NCBI RefSeq assembly: GCF_012034245.1
Contig: NZ_JAATEO010000033.1
Span: 1 to 58,371 of the forward strand
Source: Micromonospora thermarum
GTDB lineage: Bacteria > Actinomycetota > Actinomycetes > Mycobacteriales > Micromonosporaceae
Direction of reading: 5' to 3'
Length of the DNA stretch: 58,371 bases
The notes under the pieces were generated by a model, which was given only the letters and a program-made list of their open reading frames with translations, was not told the origin of the DNA and did no database searches. This document shows, one piece after another, positions 7,257-15,695 of this stretch. The position numbers and the translations under genes were made by a program. Each line of letters begins with the position of its first letter. Position 1 is the stretch's first letter.

Positions 7257-8812
7257 GCCGCCGCCTCCAGGATCTCGGTGGCCGGGTTGTAGTAGTCGAC
7301 CTCGTGCCGGGCGACCCCGTCGAGGCCCTTGCCCCGGTCGGCGGGCCGCTTCATGATCCCGAACGTGCCCTCGGCGATGGCGGTGAGCAGCGACTGCTCA
7401 CCGATGCGTTCCAGCAGCTCCACGGCCTCTCCGAGCACCCGGTGGGCGCGCTGCTGGATGAACCCGCCCGGCGCCGGCACGAAGTCCTCGTGCAGCCCGC
7501 CCGCCGCGCCCAGCACGTAACGCACGTTCTGCAGGGCGATGTCCCGGTCGGACAGCCACGGCGTCACCACCGCCTCGGTCATCATGCCGACCAGCAGGAT
7601 GCCCTGCCCGGTCATGGTGCCGACCAGGTTGAAGAACCCGTCGAGCAGGTTGCCGCGGAACACGTCGCCGGTCATGTGCTTCGTCGGCGGCATCCACTTC
7701 AGCGGCGCGTCCGGGAACAGCTCCCGCGCCAGCAGCGCGTGCGCCAACTCCAGCCGGAACGACTCCGGCAGGTCCGGGTTGATCTCGAACGCGTGCCCCA
7801 GCCCCAGCTGCCAGTCCGCCAGGCCCGCCTCGTGCGCGAAGTACTCGTTGAGCAGCTGCGACACCGTCACCGTGTGCGCCTCGTCCACCGCGTCCGCGGT
7901 GGTCAGGTAGTTGTCCTCACCGGTGTTGATGATGATCCCCGCCCGGGCGTGCACCTGCCGGGAGAACCGCTGGTCGACGAACGTGCGGATCGGGTTGATG
8001 TCGCGGAACAGGATCCCGTACATCGAGTCGTTGAGCATCATGTCGAGGCGTTCCAGGCCGGCCAGGGTCGCCATCTCCGGCATGCACAGCCCCGACGCGT
8101 AGTTCGTCAGCCGCACGTACCGGCCCAGCTCCCGCGACGACTCGTCCAGCGCCGCCCGCATCAACCGGAAGTTCTCCTGCGTGGCGTACGTGCCGGCGAA
8201 CCCCTCCCGGGTCGCGCCCTCCGGCACGTAGTCCAGCAGCGACTGCCCGGTGGACCGGATCACCGCGATCACGTCCGCCCCGGCCCGCGCGGCGGCCTGC
8301 GCCTGCGGGATGTCCTCGTAGATGTCCCCGGTAGCCACGATCAGGTAGATCCACGGCCGCTGCGCCGGATCCCCGTACCGCTTCACCAGGCGGTCCCGCT
8401 CGGCCCGCCGCCGGTCGATCCGCCGGACCCCCGCCGCGACCGCCCGCCGGGCCGCACGGCGCGCGGCGGTGGCCGCCTTCCCGGTCGGCACCGTGAACCG
8501 CACCGACCCGGCGGCGGCCTTCTGCGCCAGCAGCGTCACGTCGGCGATCTGCTCCCGGGCCAGGGCGTCGAACACCGGCACCGCCACCCCGTGCCCCAGA
8601 CCCACGTCGGCCACCACCGCGTCCACCAGGCGGTTCACCCACGGGATGCCGTCCGGGTCCGCGCCGGTCACCCCGGCCAGCCGCAGCACCGCCCGCTCCA
8701 CCGACACCGTCGTGTGGCTGCGCGCCAACTCCACCACCGGCGCACCGGCGCGGGCGGCGAGCGCCCGCGCCCGCGCCACCAGCGCCGGATCCAGATCAAG
8801 CTTGGCCGTCAC
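7253..8812 (-). CDS. kamD: Lysine 5,6-aminomutase alpha subunit
   Basis: 519-residue catalytic TIM-barrel subunit that pairs with KamE. Recognised from segments such as PWVNRLVDAVVADVGLGHG, YLIVATGDIYEDIPQAQAA, DMMLNDSMYGILFRDIN and GEDNYLTTADAVDEAHT, which are characteristic of D-lysine/beta-lysine 5,6-aminomutase. Length is normal. GTG start at 8812 has GCGAGG about 8 nt upstream. It lies 49 nt after the amidohydrolase gene and is coupled to kamE by a GTGA overlap. Product in this pathway: 3,5-diaminohexanoate. Confidence 0.93.
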   Translation of the reverse strand: MTAKLDLDPALVARARALAARAGAPVVELARSHTTVSVERAVLRLAGVTGADPDGIPWVNRLVDAVVADVGLGHGVAVPVFDALAREQIADVTLLAQKAAAGSVRFTVPTGKAATAARRAARRAVAAGVRRIDRRRAERDRLVKRYGDPAQRPWIYLIVATGDIYEDIPQAQAAARAGADVIAVIRSTGQSLLDYVPEGATREGFAGTYATQENFRLMRAALDESSRELGRYVRLTNYASGLCMPEMATLAGLERLDMMLNDSMYGILFRDINPIRTFVDQRFSRQVHARAGIIINTGEDNYLTTADAVDEAHTVTVSQLLNEYFAHEAGLADWQLGLGHAFEINPDLPESFRLELAHALLARELFPDAPLKWMPPTKHMTGDVFRGNLLDGFFNLVGTMTGQGILLVGMMTEAVVTPWLSDRDIALQNVRYVLGAAGGLHEDFVPAPGGFIQQRAHRVLGEAVELLERIGEQSLLTAIAEGTFGIMKRPADRGKGLDGVARHEVDYYNPATEILEAAA

Positions 8813-8861
8813 GCCGTCACCTCGCTCCGCTCGGCGCCGGCACGACGGGTGGTTCCCTCAC

Positions 8862-10427
8862 TCACGACGACCCTTCCTCATAGATCACCTCACCGCGCAG
8901 CACCGTGCGCCGGCACACCGGCAGCGGCGTCGGGTCCTCCGGACCCCGCGCCTCCGGGTCGTCGGACTGCAACACCGGCAGCCCCCGCTCCACCCCGGCC
9001 GGGGTGTCCCACACCGCGAACGTCGCCGGCGCACCCAACGCGAGGACCCCCTCGGCGTCCAGGTGCACCGCCCGCCACCCGCCGCGGGTGTGCGCGGCGA
9101 ACGCCGCCCGCACACTCATCCGCTGCGCCGGGTTGTGGTGCGCCGCCGCCGCCCGCACCGACCCCCACGGGTCCAGCGGCGTCACCGGCGAATCCGACCC
9201 GAACGCGAGCGCCACCCCCACCGAGTGCATCGCCCCCATCGGGTTCGACTCCAGCGACCGGGCAAGACCCAGCCGCGACTCGTACATGCGGCCCGCCCCG
9301 CCCCACAACCGGTCGAACGCCGGCTGCATCGACGCGACGATCCCGTACTCCACGAACCCGGCGATCAGCCGCTTACTCATGATCTCCGCGTGCTCCACCC
9401 GGTGCCGCGCCGCCCGCACCCGGTCCGTGCCGAGCTTCTCCGCCGCCGCCGCGAACCCGTCCAGCACCGTCGAGATCGCCGCGTCCCCGATCGCGTGGAA
9501 CCCGCCCTGCAGACCGTGCGCCGCGCAGTCCAGCAGGTGGTCACGCACCTGCCCGGCCGTCAGGTACCCGTGCCCGCACCCGTCCCCGTCCCGGTACGCC
9601 TCCGACACGTACGCCGTCCGCGCCCCCAACGCCCCGTCCGCGAACAGGTCCCCACCGGCGCCGACCGCGCCCAGCTCCCGGGCCCGCGCCGCGCCACCCA
9701 GCTCACCCCAGTACCCGTACACCTCCGGCACACCCGCACCGGAGATCGCCAGCAGGCCGGTGAAGTCCTCCTCGTCGGAGATCTCCGGGCCCCCGCACTC
9801 GTGCACCGCCGCGATGCCCAGCGACGCCGCGTGCGCCAGCGCCGCCCGCTGCGCCGCGACCCGCTGCGCCCGCGTCACCGACCCGAACGCCGCCGCCCGC
9901 ACCACGTGGTGCGCGTCCCGCCGCAGCCACCCCGACGCGTCGTACCCCGCCGCGGCCACCACCTCCGGGCACGCCGCCAGCAGCGCCCGCGACACCAGCG
10001 CCGAGTGGATCGACGCCTGCGACAGGTACACCCGCCGCCCCCCGGCCGCCCGGCCCACCTCGTCGGCGTCCGGCGGCCGCGGCACCGCCCAGCTCGACTC
10101 GTCCCAGCCGTGCCCCAGCACCACCGCGTCCGCCGGCAGACCCTCCGCGAACCCGGCCACCGCGTCCAGCAGCTCCGCCGCCGACCGCACCCCGGACACG
10201 TCCAGCCCCGACAACGCCAACCCCGTGTCCGTGGCGTGCACGTGCGCGTCCACGAACGCCGGCGTCACCAACGCCCCGGCCAGGTCCACCACCCGGTCGG
10301 CGGACGGCGCGTCCGCGTCCGACCCCAGCCAGGAGATCCGGCCACCGGACACCAGCAGGGCCGTCGCGCTCGGGTCGGCGGGGCAGTGCAGCACACCGCC
10401 GCGGTACAGAGTCGAGGGGTTCGTCAT
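8862..10427 (-). CDS. YtcJ-like amidohydrolase within the lysine operon
   Basis: 521-residue metal-dependent hydrolase of the amidohydrolase-3 type. Metal-site motifs are visible: DAHVH after VTPAFV, His in GGFHAIGD, His in HRVEHAE, and the C-terminal Asp in FGSDSPVTPLDPW. The substrate is unknown. No amide hydrolysis step exists in the textbook lysine aminomutase pathway, so it may act on an N-acylated or lactam form of lysine or beta-lysine, or protect intermediates; this is inference. ATG 10427 starts 5 nt after the kdd stop, with a weak ribosome site, so it probably depends on coupling. Confidence 0.85.
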   Translation of the reverse strand: MTNPSTLYRGGVLHCPADPSATALLVSGGRISWLGSDADAPSADRVVDLAGALVTPAFVDAHVHATDTGLALSGLDVSGVRSAAELLDAVAGFAEGLPADAVVLGHGWDESSWAVPRPPDADEVGRAAGGRRVYLSQASIHSALVSRALLAACPEVVAAAGYDASGWLRRDAHHVVRAAAFGSVTRAQRVAAQRAALAHAASLGIAAVHECGGPEISDEEDFTGLLAISGAGVPEVYGYWGELGGAARARELGAVGAGGDLFADGALGARTAYVSEAYRDGDGCGHGYLTAGQVRDHLLDCAAHGLQGGFHAIGDAAISTVLDGFAAAAEKLGTDRVRAARHRVEHAEIMSKRLIAGFVEYGIVASMQPAFDRLWGGAGRMYESRLGLARSLESNPMGAMHSVGVALAFGSDSPVTPLDPWGSVRAAAAHHNPAQRMSVRAAFAAHTRGGWRAVHLDAEGVLALGAPATFAVWDTPAGVERGLPVLQSDDPEARGPEDPTPLPVCRRTVLRGEVIYEEGSS

Positions 10428-10432
10428 GGCAC

Positions 10433-11494
10433 TCAGTCTGCCGCCAACCGCGCCTCGAACAGCCGGCGCACCCCCGGCTCGGCACGCAGCAGATCCAGCG
10501 CGAACTCGGCGTGACCCGGCACGTACCCGTTGCCCACCAGCATCGTCACGTCCGCCGCCAGACCCTCCGCGCCCAGCGCCGCCGCCGCGAAGCTCGTCGC
10601 CATCGAGAAGAACACCACCGTGCCGCCGTCGGCCGTCGCCAGGACCGCCCCGTGCTCGCAACCCGGCACGTCCACACACACCACGGTCACGTCCGCCGGC
10701 GCCTCCAGCGCCGACGTCACCGCCGTCGACAGCGCCACCGGATCCCGGGCGTCGGCCAACGCCACCGCGTCCGCCAGCCCGGCCGCCGCAAGCGCGTCCC
10801 GCTCCGCGTCCACCGGAACCACCCCGACCGTACGCCCGGCGCCCGCCCGCCGCGCCGCCGCGAGCGACAGCGACCCGCTCTTACCGGCCCCGCCGATCAC
10901 CGCCACGCTGACCGGCCGGGCATCCCCCTCGCGCGCCCGGCCGGCCACGTAGCCCTCCACGACGCGCGCGGTCAGCGCCGGCGCCCCGCACACGTCCAGC
11001 ACGGCCAGGGACAGCTCCGGGTGCAGGTCGGACGGCAGCACCGCCGCGATCGACCGGGCGAACAGGATCGCGTACCCGTCGCACGGCACCTGCTCGCTGC
11101 GCCCGTCCCACCGGGCCAGCCCGTCCAGGATCCGCAGCGGCGTCAGGGTGAGCGACACCAGCGTCGCCACCCGGTCCCCCACCGTGAGGCCCAGCGGCGA
11201 CCGCCGGCCCACCTCCTCCACCGTGCCGATGAGCATGCCGCCCGAACCGGTCACCGGGTTCTGCATCTTCCCCCGGGTCGACACGATCTCCAGCACCTCG
11301 GCACGGACCTTCTCCCCGTCCCCGCCGTGCTTCTCCGACAACTGCCGGAAGCTCGCCGCGTCCAGGTTCAGCCGCTCCACCCGGATCCGCACCTCGTTCG
11401 GCGCGATTTCCGGACTCGCGTCCAGCCGCCACGCCGCCTGCGGCAGCACCCCCGCCGGCTCCAGAACGCGGTGCAGACCCACCGGTGACGTCAC
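10433..11494 (-). CDS. kdd: L-erythro-3,5-diaminohexanoate dehydrogenase
   Basis: 353-residue NAD(P)-dependent dehydrogenase that oxidatively deaminates 3,5-diaminohexanoate to 3-keto-5-aminohexanoate. Family features: N-terminal LHRVLEPAGVLPQAAWRLD, a GroES-like part with GSGGMLIGTVEEVG and GDRVATLVSLTLTP, then a Rossmann segment VAVIGGAGKSGSLS. It is the first gene of the leftward operon. The start GTG 11494 is chosen for AGGGAGG 5 nt upstream. Divergent from kamA across 144 bp. Length and context fit Kdd well. Confidence 0.9.
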   Translation of the reverse strand: MTSPVGLHRVLEPAGVLPQAAWRLDASPEIAPNEVRIRVERLNLDAASFRQLSEKHGGDGEKVRAEVLEIVSTRGKMQNPVTGSGGMLIGTVEEVGRRSPLGLTVGDRVATLVSLTLTPLRILDGLARWDGRSEQVPCDGYAILFARSIAAVLPSDLHPELSLAVLDVCGAPALTARVVEGYVAGRAREGDARPVSVAVIGGAGKSGSLSLAAARRAGAGRTVGVVPVDAERDALAAAGLADAVALADARDPVALSTAVTSALEAPADVTVVCVDVPGCEHGAVLATADGGTVVFFSMATSFAAAALGAEGLAADVTMLVGNGYVPGHAEFALDLLRAEPGVRRLFEARLAAD

Positions 11495-11545
11495 GCCGAC
11501 CTCCCTGTCCGGCCGCTCGAAGCCCCGGCCAGGGCTCGCGTAGCG

Positions 11546-11587
11546 GGAAAACTTCCGGCAGACTAGTTTGTTGACCGGATATTTTCC
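11546..11587. promoter_or_regulatory. Inverted repeat in the kdd/kamA divergent promoter, candidate operator
   Basis: GGAAAACTTCCGG (11546-11558) and CCGGATATTTTCC (11575-11587) form 13-bp arms with two mismatches, separated by 16 nt. The stretch is AT-rich against the surrounding GC. It contains a TTGACC hexamer at 11571-11576 that could be a -35 box. Position between divergent catabolic genes suggests a binding site for a pathway regulator, which is not identified. Confidence 0.5.
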
Positions 11588-11638
11588 AGTAGCGTACGGG
11601 ACCACTGATCGTCCGCACCACACCCACGAGGAGGGGCC

Positions 11639-13045
11639 GTGACCCAGACCCACCCGGTGGAGGCCATCCCCGCGCCCCAGCACGCGCCGGCACCCACCCC
11701 CACCGCCGGCCAGCCGTACGAATACCGCCGCGCCCCCCTCGTCGAACCCGACTGGACCCGCTTCCCCGGCTGGCGCCACGTCACCCGCGACCAGTGGGAA
11801 AGCGCCCAGTGGCAGCGCGTCAACTGCGTCAAGAACATCAAGCAGCTCCGCGCCGTCCTCGGCGACCTCGTCGACGAGACCTTCTACGCCGACCTCGAGG
11901 CCGACCAGAAGGCCCTGGCCACCATGTCCATGCTGGTGCCGCCGCAGATGCTCAACACCATGGTCCCGTTCGCGCCCATGACCACCGAGGCCCTCTACGC
12001 CGACCCCATCCGGCGCTACATGATCCCCGTCGCCTCCGACCGGCGCACCGACTGGCCCTCACACCCCTACGCCAGCCGCGACAGCCTCCACGAGCACGAC
12101 ATGTGGGTCGCCGAAGGCCTCACCCACCGCTACCCCACCAAGGTCCTCGCCGAACTGCTCTCCACCTGCCCGCAGTACTGCGGCCACTGCACCCGCATGG
12201 ACCTCGTCGGCAACTCCACCCCCGCCGTCGACAAGCTCAAACTCACCCTCAAGCCCGTCGACCGCTACGACGCCCACATCGCCTACCTCAAGGCCCACCC
12301 CGGCGTCCGCGACGTCGTCGTCTCCGGCGGCGACGTCGCCAACGTGCCCTGGCGCAACCTCGAGTCCTACCTGATGCGGCTCCTCGACATCGAGACCGTC
12401 CGCGACATCCGCCTCGCCACCAAGGCCCTCATGGGCCTCCCCCAGCACTGGCTCCAGCCCGACGTCGTCGAAGGCCTGGAGCGGGTCGCCCGCACCGCCG
12501 CCCGACGCGGCGTCAACCTCGCCATCCACACCCACGTCAACCACGCCCAGTCGCTCACCCCGCTGGTCGCCAAGGCCGCCCAGACCGCCCTCGACGTCGG
12601 CGTCCGCGACGTCCGCAACCAGGGCGTGCTCATGCGCGGCGTCAACGCCACCGCCCCCGACCTGCTCGACCTCTGCTTCGCCCTCCAGGGTGAGGCCGGC
12701 ATCCTGCCGTACTACTTCTACATGTGCGACATGATCCCCAACGCCGAACACTGGCGGGTCCCGGTGTGGCACGCCCAGCAACTCCAGCACGACATCATGG
12801 GCTACCTGCCCGGCTACGCCACCCCGCGCATCGTCTGCGACGTCCCCTTCGTCGGAAAGCGCTGGGTCCACATGCTCACCGAGTACGACCGCGACCGCGG
12901 CATCTCGTACTGGACCAAGAACTACCGCACCTCCATCGAGTCCGCCGACCTGGAGGCCCTCAACAAGCGGTACGCCTACTACGACCCGATCGACACCCTG
13001 CCCGAGGCCGGCCAGGCCTGGTGGAACGCCCACCGCGACGACTGA
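11639..13045 (+). CDS. kamA: Lysine 2,3-aminomutase (radical SAM, PLP)
   Basis: 468-residue KamA-family enzyme converting L-lysine to beta-lysine, first step of the pathway encoded across the divergent promoter. The radical SAM motif CPQYCGHC gives CxxxCxxC at Cys177, Cys181 and Cys184. VVVSGGDVAN and GLPQHW follow, then LAIHTHVNHAQSLTPL and GVRDVRNQGVLMRGVN, both family hallmarks. GTG start at 11639 is preceded by GAGGAGGGG. An N-terminal extension rich in Pro and Ala (about 25 residues) precedes the conserved part. A glutamate 2,3-aminomutase specificity cannot be excluded by eye; context favours lysine. Confidence 0.92.
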   Translation: MTQTHPVEAIPAPQHAPAPTPTAGQPYEYRRAPLVEPDWTRFPGWRHVTRDQWESAQWQRVNCVKNIKQLRAVLGDLVDETFYADLEADQKALATMSMLVPPQMLNTMVPFAPMTTEALYADPIRRYMIPVASDRRTDWPSHPYASRDSLHEHDMWVAEGLTHRYPTKVLAELLSTCPQYCGHCTRMDLVGNSTPAVDKLKLTLKPVDRYDAHIAYLKAHPGVRDVVVSGGDVANVPWRNLESYLMRLLDIETVRDIRLATKALMGLPQHWLQPDVVEGLERVARTAARRGVNLAIHTHVNHAQSLTPLVAKAAQTALDVGVRDVRNQGVLMRGVNATAPDLLDLCFALQGEAGILPYYFYMCDMIPNAEHWRVPVWHAQQLQHDIMGYLPGYATPRIVCDVPFVGKRWVHMLTEYDRDRGISYWTKNYRTSIESADLEALNKRYAYYDPIDTLPEAGQAWWNAHRDD

Positions 13046-13134
13046 CCCGCCCGCATCCCGTCACCCCCGGCGTCGCCCCCGCGCGACCCGGGGGTGATCG
13101 TCATGTCCGCCCTCGCCCCGCCGCCACCAACGGC

Positions 13135-13140
13135 TACCGT
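13135..13140 (+). promoter_or_regulatory. -10 box TACCGT, leaderless start of ltrA
   Basis: TACCGT lies 6 nt before ATG 13147 and there is no ribosome site, so the transcript probably begins at or next to the start codon. This fixes the start within a longer open frame. Confidence 0.6.
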
Positions 13141-13146
13141 CACGCC

Positions 13147-14307
13147 ATGCCCCGCGAGCCGCGCGACCAGAACGCCGACACCGACGTCGCCGAGCGGGCC
13201 AGCCCCATCGAGATCTTCTTCGACGTCGTCTTCGTCCTCACCGTCACCCAACTCGCCAACCTGCTCGAACACGACCTCAACTGGGCCGGCCTCGGCCAGA
13301 CCGTCCTGATCCTCGGCCTGCTCTGGTACCTCTACAGCGGCTACGTCTGGCTCACCAACCACGTCCCACCCCGCCGCCCCGCCCGCAAACTCCTCCTCTT
13401 CGGCGGCATGGCCGGCTTCCTGCTCACCGCCATCGCCATCCCTGACGCCTTCACCGGCAGCGGCCTGCTCTTCGGCGTCGGCTACCTGATCGTGGTCAGC
13501 GTCCACGTCGGCCTGTTCAGCCGCAGCACCGCCCGGCCCGCCGTCCGCCGATTCGCCCCCTACAACCTCGGCGGCGCCGCGCTCATCCTCGCCGCCGGCC
13601 TGCTCACCGGGCCGATCGTGCCGATCCTGTGGGTCGCCGCCATCTTCACCCAGACCGTCCTGCCCTACCTGCTGCCCGGCCACTCCTGGCTCGGCAGTGC
13701 CGCGAGCTTCCACATCCGCCCCGCCCACTTCGTCGAACGACACGGGCTGCTCGTCATCGTGGCCCTCGGTGAGACCGTCGTCGCCATCGGCATGGGTGCC
13801 CCACTGGACCATCTCGACCCCGGCGTCGCCGGCGCCGTCGTGATGGCCCTCGCCCTCCCCGCCGCGCTCTGGTGGACCTACTTCACCGACACCGCAGCCA
13901 GCGAAGCGGCCCTCGACCGCGCCGACGACGCAGCCCGAAGCCGCATGTCCGCCCGCGCCTACATCCTCACCCACTTCGTGCTGCTGCTCGGCATCATCGC
14001 CACCGCCACCGGCCTGCACGCCGTGGTCGCCCACCCCGACACCCCCGCCGGCTGGCCCGCCGCGCTCGCTCTCACCGCCGGCGTGGCCCTGTTCCTCGCC
14101 GCCATCGCCGACGTCCGCCACACCCTCGGCGTCGGGCGGACCGGCAGCCGCCTCGCCACCGCCGTGCTGGTCCTGGCCACCACCCCGGTCGGCGCGGTCG
14201 TCAACTCCGCCCTGCACCTGGCCGTCGTCATCGCGCTGATGGTCGTGATGCTGCGGATCGACGGGTACCGCCCCACCACGCCGGTCAGCCGCGTGGCGCG
14301 TACATGA
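13147..14307 (+). CDS. ltrA: Low temperature requirement protein A family membrane protein
   Basis: 386-residue polytopic membrane protein with roughly ten hydrophobic segments. The N-terminal signature SPIEIFFDVVFVLTVTQLA, the early LLWYLYSGYVWLTN, and later ERHGLLVIVALGETVVAIG are hallmarks of LtrA. The function of the family is not established beyond a cold-growth phenotype in Listeria. Start is set by the leaderless -10 box. The 3' end overlaps the convergent ynfA gene by 23 bp. Confidence 0.88.
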   Translation: MPREPRDQNADTDVAERASPIEIFFDVVFVLTVTQLANLLEHDLNWAGLGQTVLILGLLWYLYSGYVWLTNHVPPRRPARKLLLFGGMAGFLLTAIAIPDAFTGSGLLFGVGYLIVVSVHVGLFSRSTARPAVRRFAPYNLGGAALILAAGLLTGPIVPILWVAAIFTQTVLPYLLPGHSWLGSAASFHIRPAHFVERHGLLVIVALGETVVAIGMGAPLDHLDPGVAGAVVMALALPAALWWTYFTDTAASEAALDRADDAARSRMSARAYILTHFVLLLGIIATATGLHAVVAHPDTPAGWPAALALTAGVALFLAAIADVRHTLGVGRTGSRLATAVLVLATTPVGAVVNSALHLAVVIALMVVMLRIDGYRPTTPVSRVART

Positions 14308-14617
14308 TCACCGCGACACCCACGAGGCAGATCGCGGCGCCCGCCAGGTCCCACCGGTCCGGACGGAAGCCGTCCACCAGCACGCCCCACGCCAGCGAGC
14401 CGGCGACGAACACGCCCCCGTACGCGGCCAGGATCCGCCCGAAGTGCGGGTCCGGCTGGAACGTCGCCACGAAGCCGTACGCGCCCAGCGCCAGCACCCC
14501 CGCCGCCACCCACCACAGGCCGCGGTGCTCCCGCCAGCCCTGCCACACCAGCCACGCGCCACCGATCTCGGCCAACGCGGCCAGCACGAACAACACCAGG
14601 GAACGCGCCACGGTCAC
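14285..14617 (-). CDS. YnfA/UPF0060 family small membrane protein
   Basis: 110 residues with four hydrophobic helices. Seen: LAEIGGAWLVWQGWREHR, GAYGFVATFQPDPHFGRILAAYGGVF and DGFRPDRWDLAGAAICLVG, characteristic of the UPF0060 family, distantly related to small multidrug resistance transporters. Start GTG 14617 or GTG 14611; both are in frame. Convergent with ltrA. Confidence 0.88.
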   Translation of the reverse strand: MTVARSLVLFVLAALAEIGGAWLVWQGWREHRGLWWVAAGVLALGAYGFVATFQPDPHFGRILAAYGGVFVAGSLAWGVLVDGFRPDRWDLAGAAICLVGVAVIMYAPRG

Positions 14618-14672
14618 GGACAGCGACCCTACCGCCCGACGGTGAGCCGGCACCTGGCGTACCTCGGACACG

Positions 14673-14709
14673 ACGACGGGCCCCGAGGCGACGCCCCGGG
14701 GCCCGTCGT
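14673..14709 (-). terminator. Hairpin terminator after csbD
   Basis: ACGACGGGCCCC (14673-14684) pairs with GGGGCCCGTCGT (14698-14709) across a 13-nt loop. It lies 8 bp downstream of the csbD-like stop; no clear T run. Confidence 0.65.
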
Positions 14710-14717
14710 GGCACGCG

Positions 14718-14912
14718 TCAGCGGGTGGCCGCGTTCTTGATGTCGCGGCCGGCCTGCTTGGCGTGCTCGCCCGCCTGCCGGGCCCGCGCGGCGTCCTGCT
14801 GCGTGGCGCCCTCGGACCGCATCCGCTCGTTGTGCGTCGCGTCGCCGATGCGTTCCTTCGCGGCGCCGGTCATCTGGTCGACCCTGTTCCTGGCCTTGTC
14901 GGCGAAGCCCAT
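14718..14912 (-). CDS. CsbD-like stress protein
   Basis: 64-residue hydrophilic protein, MGFADKARNRVDQMTGAAKE followed by RIGDATHNERMRSEG, matching the CsbD/YjbJ family of small general-stress proteins of unknown mechanism. Highly charged and Ala-rich, probably largely helical or disordered. ATG 14912 is preceded by GGGGAGCGGAG. It is followed by its own terminator, so it is probably a single-gene unit. Confidence 0.85.
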   Translation of the reverse strand: MGFADKARNRVDQMTGAAKERIGDATHNERMRSEGATQQDAARARQAGEHAKQAGRDIKNAATR

Positions 14913-15083
14913 CTCCGCTCCCCTCGATCGAGTCCGGCCTTCCCTGACGGGTTCCCCTCGTCGCCGGTGACATGCGGTGTCGCCGTGGTTGGCCGCACGT
15001 CGCGTAAGGCGTCCTAGGAAGATAGTCTGATGACGGTCGGCGTCGCGGTGCGGACCGGCCGGAACGGGTGGTTGACTGGGCGA

Positions 15084-15695
15084 ATGAGCGAGATCCTCCT
15101 CATCCGGCACGGCGAGACCACCTGGAGCGCCAGCCATCGGCACACCTCGTACACCGATCTGGAGCTGACCGCCGACGGCGAGCGGCAGGCCCGCGCGCTC
15201 GGCGAACTCCTCGCCGGCCGGCGGTTCGCCGCGGTGTTCACCAGCCCCCGCACCCGGGCCCTGCGCACCGCCCAGCTCGCCGGTCTCACCGATGCCCGGG
15301 TCGACGAGGACCTCACCGAATGGCACTACGGGGAGTACGAGGGCCGCACGACCGTCGAGATCCGCGAGGACCGTCCGGACTGGTCGATCTGGACCGACGG
15401 CGCCCCCGGCGGCGAGTCACCCGATCAGGTGGCCGCCCGGCTGGACCGGGTGCTCGCGCGGGCCACCCCCCTGCTCGAACACGGCCCGGTCGCGCTGGTG
15501 GGCCACGCGCACAGCCTGCGCGTCACCGGCGCCCGGTGGATCGGCCTGCCGCCCGTCGCCGGCGGCCGGCTGCGGCTCGACACCGCCACCGTCAGCGTCC
15601 TCGGCCACGAGCACGGCCGGCAGGTCATCCTGCGGTGGAATCAGCCGCCTCCCCCGGCACCCGCGCCCGCGGCCGAGACGGCGGCTCGCCACTGA
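15084..15695 (+). CDS. Histidine phosphatase (phosphoglycerate mutase-like)
   Basis: 203 aa. The phosphohistidine motif LIRHGETTWS is at residues 6-15, the second arginine region is TSPRTRALRTAQLAGL, the proton-donor Glu is in LTEWHYGEYEGRT, and the second catalytic His is in ALVGHAHSLRV. This fits a small-molecule phosphatase rather than a true mutase; the substrate is unknown. A -10-like TAGTCT at 15022-15027 precedes a leader of about 50 nt. The 3' end overlaps the convergent Lrp gene by 71 bp. Confidence 0.88.
   Translation: MSEILLIRHGETTWSASHRHTSYTDLELTADGERQARALGELLAGRRFAAVFTSPRTRALRTAQLAGLTDARVDEDLTEWHYGEYEGRTTVEIREDRPDWSIWTDGAPGGESPDQVAARLDRVLARATPLLEHGPVALVGHAHSLRVTGARWIGLPPVAGGRLRLDTATVSVLGHEHGRQVILRWNQPPPPAPAPAAETAARH

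Noticed and set aside
13049..13146. Possible attenuator or riboswitch between kamA and ltrA
   Set aside because: No stem-loop or conserved motif found; ltrA appears leaderless, leaving no room for one.
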